Positions 58,540-64,000 of a stretch of 64,000 bases of DNA are shown here, one piece after another. Source of the stretch: Polaromonas sp. (lineage in GTDB: Bacteria > Pseudomonadota > Gammaproteobacteria > Burkholderiales > Burkholderiaceae_C); contig NZ_JAQSDL010000084.1 of assembly GCF_029945895.1 (NCBI RefSeq), positions 1-64,000 of the forward strand, in the 5' to 3' direction. A program made the translations under genes and the position numbers. The stretch's first letter is position 1. Each line of letters starts with the position of its first letter. The notes beneath the pieces were generated by a model. It searched no databases, was not told where the DNA came from, and saw only the letters and a list, made by a program, of their open reading frames with translations.

Positions 58540-61224
58540 ATGAATGCACCCGTCCCCCTCCACGCCCTGCAGCCAGCTGCCCTGACCACACCCGACACCG
58601 ATCCGCAGGAAACCGCCGAATGGCGCGAAGCGTTCATGGCGCTGGCCGCGACGCAGGGCCAGGCCCGGGCGCGTTACCTGCTGGATGAGCTGGCCCGGCT
58701 CGCACGCGAGCAGCGTATCGGCTGGAAGCCGGAACTTGCCACCCCTTATGTCAACACCGTGGGGGTCAACGAGCAGCCGGTGTTTCCCGGCGACCTGGCG
58801 ATGGAAGAACGGCTGGCCTCGCTGATGCGCTGGAACGCCCTGGCCATGGTGGTACGTGCCAACCAGGCCGAGTCCGGCGGATCGGCCGAGCTGGGCGGCC
58901 ACATCGCCAGTTATGCGAGCGCGGCCGACCTGTTCGAAACCGGCTTCAACCACTTTTTCCATGCGCGTGAAGGACTCGGCGAAGGCCAGCACAGGGGAGA
59001 CCTGGTGTTTTTCCAGCCGCACAGCGCGCCCGGCGTGTATGCCCGTGCCTACCTCGAGGGCCGTCTCAACGAGAAGGATCTGGGTTTTTACCGGCAGGAA
59101 CTCTCTGCGGCCAGGCAAGGCGACGGTTCGGCCAGAGGCCTGTCGAGCTACCCGCACCCTTACCTGATGCCGGACTTCTGGCAGTTCCCGACCGGCTCCA
59201 TGGGGATCGGTCCGATCAGTTCGATTTACCACGCGCGTTTCATGCATTACCTCACGCACCGCCGCCTGCTGGACTGCGCCGGGCGCAAAGTGTGGGGGGT
59301 GTTCGGCGACGGCGAGATGGATGAGCCCGAATCCATGAGCGCGCTGACGCTGGCCGCACGCGAAGGCCTGGACAACCTGGTCTGGGTCGTCAATTGCAAC
59401 CTGCAGCGGCTGGACGGCCCGGTGCGCGGCAACGGCCGCATCATCGACGAGCTTGAAAAACTGTTTGCAGGCGCGGGCTGGAACGTCATCAAGCTGGTCT
59501 GGGGCAGCGACTGGGACGGCCTGTTTGCGCGCGATCTGACGGGCGCGCTGACCCAGGCCTTCGCCCACACGGTGGACGGCCAGATGCAGACTTTTGCCGC
59601 GAAAGACGGCCGCTTCAACCGCGACAACTTCTTCGGCCAGAACGAGGAGCTTGCGCGCCTGGCGCAAGGCATGACGGACGAGCAGATCGACCGGCTCAAA
59701 CGCGGCGGCCACGACTTGGTGAAAATCCACGCCGCCTACGCCGCGGCAGCCAAGCACACCGGGCAGCCCACAGTCATCCTGGCGCACACCAAAAAAGGCT
59801 ACGGCATGGGCAGCGCGGGCCAGGGCAAGATGACCACACATTCGCAGAAGAAGTTTGACGAAAACGACTTGCTCGAATTCCGCAACCGATTCAACCTGCC
59901 GCTCAGCGACGAACAGGCCCGGCAGCTGGCGTTTTACAAGCCGGCCGCAGACAGCCCGGAAATGCAGTACCTGCATGCCCGACGCACCGCGCTAGGCGGT
60001 TATCTGCCCAAACGCGACACCCATGCCGAAACGGTGGCGATCCCGGCCCTGCCCGCCTACGCCAACTTTGCGCTGGCTGCCGACGGCAAGGAGATGAGCA
60101 CCACCATGGCCTTTGTGCGCATGCTGGGCGGCCTGCTGAAAGACGCGTCACTCGGCCCGCGCATCGTGCCCATCGTCGCCGACGAGGCACGCACCTTCGG
60201 CATGGCCAATCTGTTCAAACAGGTCGGCATTTATTCGAGCGTCGGCCAGAAGTACGCGCCGGAAGACATCGGTTCGGTGCTCAGTTACCGCGAGGCGCTG
60301 GACGGACAGATCCTGGAAGAAGGCATCAGCGAGGCCGGCGCCCTGGCCAGCTGGACGGCGGCTGCCACCAGCTACAGCGTGCACGGGCTGGCCATGCTGC
60401 CCTTCTACATTTACTACTCCATGTTCGGCTTCCAGCGCGTCGGCGACCAGATCTGGGCCGCGGCCGACCAGCGCGCGCGCGGTTTTTTGCTGGGTGCCAC
60501 CTCGGGCCGTACCACGCTGGGCGGCGAGGGCCTGCAGCACCAGGACGGCTCCAGCCACCTGGTGGCCGCGACCATTCCCAACTGCAAGGCTTACGACCCG
60601 GCCTTCGCCTGCGAGCTGGCCGTCATCATCGACCGGGGTACACAGGAAATGATGGTGGAGCAGCAGGACGTTTTTTACTACGTCACGCTGATGAACGAGA
60701 ACTATGCCCAGCCCGATCTGCGGCCCGGCTCGGAAGCCGGCATCGTTCGCGGTTGCTATAAATTTGGTAGCTATTCACGCACATCCGACAAGGGCCGGAG
60801 CCCGAAAAAGCTTGAAAACGTGACGCTGATGGGCTCCGGCGCGATTTTGACCGAGGTCATCAAGGCGGCACAGCAGCTGACCGAACGCGGCATCGACGTC
60901 ACGGTGTACAGCGTGACCAGCTGGAGCGAACTCGCGCGTGACGGCGCGGCCTGCCAGCAGCGCGCGCTTCAGGGCCAGCCGGCGTCCGCGCCCTTCATCG
61001 CAGAACAGCTCAAGGACAGCGCAGGCCCCATCATTGCCGCCACCGATTACGTTCGCGCTGTGCCTGAAAGCATCCGCGCCTTCCTGCCACCGGGCCGCAG
61101 TTACCTGACGCTGGGCACCGACGGTTTCGGCCGCAGCGACACGCGTGCAGCCCTGCGCGGTTTCTTCGGTGTGGACGCGGCCAGCATTGTCGGGGCGGCG
61201 CTGCACCAGTTGGCACAGGCCTGA
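58540..61224 (+). CDS. Homodimeric pyruvate/2-oxoacid dehydrogenase E1 (AceE/MdeB-like)
   Basis: 894 residues. TPP-binding GDGEMDEPESMSALTLAARE ending in NCNLQRLDGPVRGN is at about 265-300. The N-terminus (EWREAFMALAATQGQARARY LLDEL, NTVGVNEQPVFPGDLAMEER) and the C-terminal transketolase-like domain (SVTSWSELARDG, TDGFGRSDTRAALRGFFGVD) match AceE. No aceF or lpdA follows; a terminator does. Because an Lrp gene is divergent, a 2-oxobutyrate role (MdeB) is possible. Residues 739-754 (CYKFGSYSRTSDKGRS) are encoded by a dispersed repeat. Confidence 0.9.
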   Translation: MNAPVPLHALQPAALTTPDTDPQETAEWREAFMALAATQGQARARYLLDELARLAREQRIGWKPELATPYVNTVGVNEQPVFPGDLAMEERLASLMRWNALAMVVRANQAESGGSAELGGHIASYASAADLFETGFNHFFHAREGLGEGQHRGDLVFFQPHSAPGVYARAYLEGRLNEKDLGFYRQELSAARQGDGSARGLSSYPHPYLMPDFWQFPTGSMGIGPISSIYHARFMHYLTHRRLLDCAGRKVWGVFGDGEMDEPESMSALTLAAREGLDNLVWVVNCNLQRLDGPVRGNGRIIDELEKLFAGAGWNVIKLVWGSDWDGLFARDLTGALTQAFAHTVDGQMQTFAAKDGRFNRDNFFGQNEELARLAQGMTDEQIDRLKRGGHDLVKIHAAYAAAAKHTGQPTVILAHTKKGYGMGSAGQGKMTTHSQKKFDENDLLEFRNRFNLPLSDEQARQLAFYKPAADSPEMQYLHARRTALGGYLPKRDTHAETVAIPALPAYANFALAADGKEMSTTMAFVRMLGGLLKDASLGPRIVPIVADEARTFGMANLFKQVGIYSSVGQKYAPEDIGSVLSYREALDGQILEEGISEAGALASWTAAATSYSVHGLAMLPFYIYYSMFGFQRVGDQIWAAADQRARGFLLGATSGRTTLGGEGLQHQDGSSHLVAATIPNCKAYDPAFACELAVIIDRGTQEMMVEQQDVFYYVTLMNENYAQPDLRPGSEAGIVRGCYKFGSYSRTSDKGRSPKKLENVTLMGSGAILTEVIKAAQQLTERGIDVTVYSVTSWSELARDGAACQQRALQGQPASAPFIAEQLKDSAGPIIAATDYVRAVPESIRAFLPPGRSYLTLGTDGFGRSDTRAALRGFFGVDAASIVGAALHQLAQA
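60755..60800 (+). repeat. Dispersed repeat inserted in frame in the E1 gene
   Basis: GCTATAAATTTGGTAGCTAT TCACGCACATCCGACAAGGG CCGGAG follows the GCTAT...TAGCT...CGC-CATCC...AAGGGC layout of the intergenic copies at 37773 and 38950. Confidence 0.75.
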
Positions 61225-61242
61225 AACAAGGTCCCAACAGAC

Positions 61243-61280
61243 AAGGCCCCCGCGCGGCGCACACCGTGCGGGGGCCTTTC
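61243..61280 (+). terminator. Terminator of the E1 gene
   Basis: Arms AAGGCCCCCGC and GCGGGGGCCTT with a T-run end. It stops transcription right after the E1 gene, so no aceF is co-transcribed. Confidence 0.85.
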
Positions 61281-61316
61281 ATTCCAGGCCGGCCCCGGGG
61301 GCAGGCGCAGCGGACA

Positions 61317-61871
61317 TCACTTCGGCAGCAGCACCTTGTCGACCACGTGGATCACGCCATTGGACTGGTACACGTCGGCGATGGTCACGGTGGCCGAGCC
61401 GCCTTTTTCATCCGTCACCATGACTTTGCCGCCCATGGCCTTGGCCGTCAGCGTGCCGCCAGCCACGGTTTTCAGCGATGCCGACCCCTTGCCCGCGGCA
61501 ATCGCCTTGGTCAGTGCGGCGGCGTCCATCTTGCCGGCCACCACGTGGTAGGTCAGGATGCCGCTCAGCGTGGCCTTGTTCTCTGGCTTGAGCAGCGTGT
61601 CCACGGTGCCGGCAGGCAACGCGGCAAAGGCGGCGTTGGTCGGCGCAAACACGGTGAACGGGCCGGGGCCTTTCAGGGTCTCGACCAGGCCGGCGGCCTT
61701 GACGGCGGCGACCAGGGTGGTGTGGTCCTTGGAATTGACGGCGTTGTCGATGATGTCTTTCGAAGCCAGCATGGGCGCGCCGCCGACCATCACCTGGGCG
61801 AAGGAAGAAGCCGCAGCCATGGACATGACCACGGCGAGACCGATGGACGCCAGTTTGTGTTTCGTTTGCAT
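61317..61871 (-). CDS. Fasciclin-domain secreted protein
   Basis: 184 residues: signal peptide (LASIGLAVVMSMAAASSFAQ) and a single FAS1 domain with LVAAVKAAGLVETLKGPGPF TVFAPTNAAFAALPAG, ILTYHVVAGKMD and VYQSNGVIHVVDKVLLP, which are the H1 and H2 motifs. Such proteins mediate adhesion or matrix interactions and are common in this family of bacteria. It is a single gene. Confidence 0.93.
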   Translation of the reverse strand: MQTKHKLASIGLAVVMSMAAASSFAQVMVGGAPMLASKDIIDNAVNSKDHTTLVAAVKAAGLVETLKGPGPFTVFAPTNAAFAALPAGTVDTLLKPENKATLSGILTYHVVAGKMDAAALTKAIAAGKGSASLKTVAGGTLTAKAMGGKVMVTDEKGGSATVTIADVYQSNGVIHVVDKVLLPK

Positions 61872-62006
61872 GTAGATACCCTTTGAAGTTGAACAAAAAG
61901 CCGACATCCAGGATGGGACATCAACGGCTGTGTTGGATACGGCCGCGCTGGGCGACTGGATTCAACCGCGTCCGGTACTCGGGTATCTTTTTGTATCCGC
62001 CGCCGC

Positions 62007-62612
62007 TCAGGGCTGCGCCTGCAGCCAGTCGTGCACCGCCTGGGGGTACAGCAGGTGCTCCTGCACCAGCACACGCGCGGCCAGCGTGTCTGCGGTGTCG
62101 TCCGGCAGCACCGGTACCACCGCTTGCGCCAGGATGGGCCCGTGGTCCAGCTCGGCCGTCACCTGGTGCACCGTGCAACCGGCCTCGCGGCAACCCGCAT
62201 CAATGGCGCGCTGGTGCGTGTTCAGGCCCGTAAAGGCCGGCAGCAACGACGGGTGAATGTTGACCAGCCGCCCCGCGTAATGCCCGACAAAACCCGGCGT
62301 GAGGATGCGCATGAACCCGGCCAGCACCACCAGGGCGGGCTCATGGGCGTCGATCAGCGCCATCAGCGCGGCATCAAAGTCCTCGCGCGATTCAAACGCC
62401 TGGTGGCGCAGGACCTGCGTGGCCGCGCCCAGCGACTGCGCGAGTTGCAGCCCGGCCGCGTCGGGCCGGTTGCTGATCACCGCGGCAACCCGGGCACCGA
62501 ACTGCTGCTGCCACTGCTGCGCCTGCGCGGTCCGGACGATGGCCGCCATGTTCGAGCCACTGCCCGAAATCAGGATCACGATGTTTTTGGGCTGGGGCAT
62601 CCGGTTTGGCAT
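62007..62612 (-). CDS. purN: Phosphoribosylglycinamide formyltransferase 1
   Basis: 201 residues. NIVILISGSGSNMAAI, VISNRPDAAGL (catalytic Asn), NIHPSLLPAFTGLNTH (catalytic His) and TAELDHGPILAQ (catalytic Asp) identify PurN. It formylates GAR with 10-formyl-THF in purine synthesis. ATG 62612 gives a short extension (MPNRMPQPKN); 62600 is an alternative start. It is 26 bases after the MFS gene on the same strand, suggesting co-transcription. Confidence 0.93.
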   Translation of the reverse strand: MPNRMPQPKNIVILISGSGSNMAAIVRTAQAQQWQQQFGARVAAVISNRPDAAGLQLAQSLGAATQVLRHQAFESREDFDAALMALIDAHEPALVVLAGFMRILTPGFVGHYAGRLVNIHPSLLPAFTGLNTHQRAIDAGCREAGCTVHQVTAELDHGPILAQAVVPVLPDDTADTLAARVLVQEHLLYPQAVHDWLQAQP

Positions 62613-62638
62613 GGGTGCATGGATTATCGCAACCCCGA

Positions 62639-63829
62639 TCACGCCCGCGGCTGCGGCGGCCTGGCCAGGGCAAACAGCGCCAGCGTCACCACACCCATGC
62701 CGACCAGCAGCCAGAGCAGCCCGGTGTAGCCGCCCAGCCCCAGCAAGGCCCAGGCCGTCAGGAAGGGCGCCGCCGCGCGGGTGCACAGTGCAATGCCCGA
62801 CATCGCGCCAGTGATGCGTCCCACATGTTCCCGGCCATAAAAGTCGGGAACGATGTTGCTGCGCACAATGGTGATCAGGCCGTTGGCCACCCCAAACAGC
62901 ACGGCAAACCCCACCAGCACCAGCGGCTGGCGGCCGAGTGCAAAAATCCCTAGCGCCAGCGGAAACAAGGCCAGCACCACGAGGCCCAGCGCCCGGTGGT
63001 TCAGCCCCCGGCCCAGCCACAGGAAGGCAAAACGCCCCGCCACCTGGGCCGGACCGAACCACACCATGACCGCCACCGCCTCGGTCTGCGACAGCCCGCG
63101 CGATTCGAACGCCGGCATCAGGTGCGCCCAGATCGTCGACAGCGCAAACGCATACAGCGTGAAAGTCGCGGTCAGCAGCCAGAAGGTGCGCCCCTGCATG
63201 GCCTGGCGCAAGGTCGCCTGGTCCTGCAGCACCGCGCCGGCCGGCACGGTGCCGGGCACGGTGGGGCGCTTCCAGGGGCCGCGCAGCACCCAGGCATGCA
63301 GCGGCGCCACCAGCAGCAGCACCCCGGCCATCACCAGCAGCGCAGGCCGCCAGCCCAGGGTGAGCAGCAACCACGCCGCGGCGGGAAAGGAGAGCGTGCT
63401 CGCAAAGCCGCCGACCAGCGTGATGGTGGTGATGCCCTGGCGGTAGCGGTCAGGGAAACGTTTGGTGATCTCCATGAAAGCGGGCTCGTACAGCGTCATC
63501 GCCATGGCCAGCCCGAGCAGCGCCCACGCAGCGTACAGCAGCGGCAGGCTGTGCGCCTGCGACCAGAGGGCACAGCCGGCCGCGCCGAGCAGCGCCCCGC
63601 CGGTCAGCACAAAACGCCCGCGTCCGCGGTCAATCGCGGCGCCGACCGCATAAGTCGCCAGGCCCCAGACCATCAGGCCCAGCGTGAAGGCCCCCATGAT
63701 GTCGGGCTGGCTCCAGCCCATGTCGCGCTGCATCGGCAGCACAAAGGAAGAAAAGCCGTAATACATGACGGCCCAGACAAGAATCTGGCCGACACTGAGG
63801 GCGCTGATGATGGTGCGGTAGGAAGGCAA
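62639..63829 (-). CDS. Major facilitator superfamily permease
   Basis: 396 residues with twelve hydrophobic segments and MFS motif-A-like GAAIDRGRGRFV between helices 2 and 3 (about 65). The central loop (RGPWKRPTVPGTVPAG) splits the two halves. It resembles monocarboxylate/OxlT-type or anion transporters (SSFVLPMQRDMGWSQPDIMG A). The apparent start is TTG at 63829, as no ATG with good context precedes the first helix (the next ATG would remove it). Substrate unknown. Confidence 0.85.
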   Translation of the reverse strand: MPSYRTIISALSVGQILVWAVMYYGFSSFVLPMQRDMGWSQPDIMGAFTLGLMVWGLATYAVGAAIDRGRGRFVLTGGALLGAAGCALWSQAHSLPLLYAAWALLGLAMAMTLYEPAFMEITKRFPDRYRQGITTITLVGGFASTLSFPAAAWLLLTLGWRPALLVMAGVLLLVAPLHAWVLRGPWKRPTVPGTVPAGAVLQDQATLRQAMQGRTFWLLTATFTLYAFALSTIWAHLMPAFESRGLSQTEAVAVMVWFGPAQVAGRFAFLWLGRGLNHRALGLVVLALFPLALGIFALGRQPLVLVGFAVLFGVANGLITIVRSNIVPDFYGREHVGRITGAMSGIALCTRAAAPFLTAWALLGLGGYTGLLWLLVGMGVVTLALFALARPPQPRA

Positions 63830-63903
63830 AGTGGAGTGATTATCCGGGGCGGCAAAAAACGCTGGCCTGCGCCCGATTCTGCAAGGCGGAATCGCTCGCT
63901 ATT

Positions 63904-63919
63904 TGTCCCAACTGGGACA
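63904..63919. promoter_or_regulatory. Perfect short palindrome upstream of 63985 gene
   Basis: TGTCCCA-AC-TGGGACA, followed by ATAAAAT and a further CGAACGACCGTGC. It lies 65-81 bases before the start codon and is a plausible operator or promoter element. Confidence 0.5.
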
Positions 63920-63984
63920 TAAAATTCCGAACGACCGTGCTAAAAATGCGGCAGTAACTTGAACCCCACGGAGACACGCATCTT

Positions 63985-64000
63985 ATGGATCTCGCTTTCA
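63985..64000 (+). CDS. Start of a gene cut by window end (possibly acyl-CoA dehydrogenase)
   Basis: ATG with GGAGAC 10 bases upstream begins MDLAF. Acyl-CoA dehydrogenases of this bacterial family often start MDLAF-T-E, but five residues are too few to identify it. Confidence 0.35.

Overview
The window looks like chromosomal DNA of a betaproteobacterium of the family Comamonadaceae, most likely a Polaromonas- or Rhodoferax-like genus. The evidence is high-GC coding bias, the protein families present (Bug/TctC receptor, YghU, DUF1841, tandem small exported paralogues, rarA-lolA-ftsK cluster), and a dispersed palindromic repeat with the core 'ATAGCTGCTTGCGCCC' that I associate with this family. 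The genus is an inference from pattern recognition, not from a search. No plasmid, phage or insertion sequence is complete here.

Layout. 1-2.6 kb: a LysR regulator / small exported protein unit present twice. 2.7-8 kb: MaoC hydratase, orphan ParA, a Ser/Thr kinase operon with a cyclase-FHA protein, and a TauE-type permease. 8.1-9.6 kb: two glutathione transferases. 10-17.5 kb: an aromatic-degradation island: hydroxyquinol-type dioxygenase, FAD hydroxylase, 3-oxoadipate CoA-transferase (pcaIJ), 3-oxoadipyl-CoA thiolase (pcaF) and an IclR regulator, with decayed fragments of a LysR gene and a thiolase gene. 17.6-22.5 kb: small proteins, a dihaem cytochrome c, and a MoxR/VWA operon. 22.5-28.6 kb: tamA-tamB. 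28.6-32.6 kb: tRNA-Arg(CCU), a Fic remnant, an ECF41 sigma/AhpD-like operon with a recognisable promoter, NUDIX, cysM, and tRNA-Leu(CAA) followed by a 105-bp tandem duplication of its 3' end. 32.6-38.8 kb: amidase, an HtrA-like protein lacking the catalytic histidine, an NAD-binding epimerase, a ferredoxin-reductase-like flavoprotein, a repeat-rich intergenic region and a Bug receptor. 39-42.6 kb: livHMGF. 42.9-49.3 kb: rarA-lolA-ftsK, a Crp-family regulator and trxB. 49.5-54.9 kb: rpmB-rpmG, fatty acid desaturase, RsmB-like methyltransferase, DUF1653 and prfC. 55-64 kb: a phytase-like pseudogene, a 7TMR receptor with a degenerate GGDEF domain, an Lrp regulator divergent from a solitary aceE-type dehydrogenase, fasciclin, purN, an MFS permease, and the first codons of a further gene.

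How genes work together. The aromatic island could hydroxylate a phenolic substrate, cleave hydroxyquinol, and send 3-oxoadipate through pcaIJ and pcaF to succinyl-CoA and acetyl-CoA. A maleylacetate reductase is needed between the two halves and is not in the window. TamA and TamB form the outer-membrane translocation and assembly module. LivHMGF is an ABC importer without its binding protein here. FtsK, LolA and RarA form a conserved housekeeping cluster.

The most notable signals are: copies of the dispersed repeat inside three protein-coding genes (aceE, rarA, DUF1841); the tandem tRNA-Leu tail repeat; the duplicated regulator/leader/exported-protein unit; the ECF41 promoter match; and several degenerate enzymes or pseudogenes. 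I did not find a complete defence system, CRISPR array or secondary-metabolite cluster.
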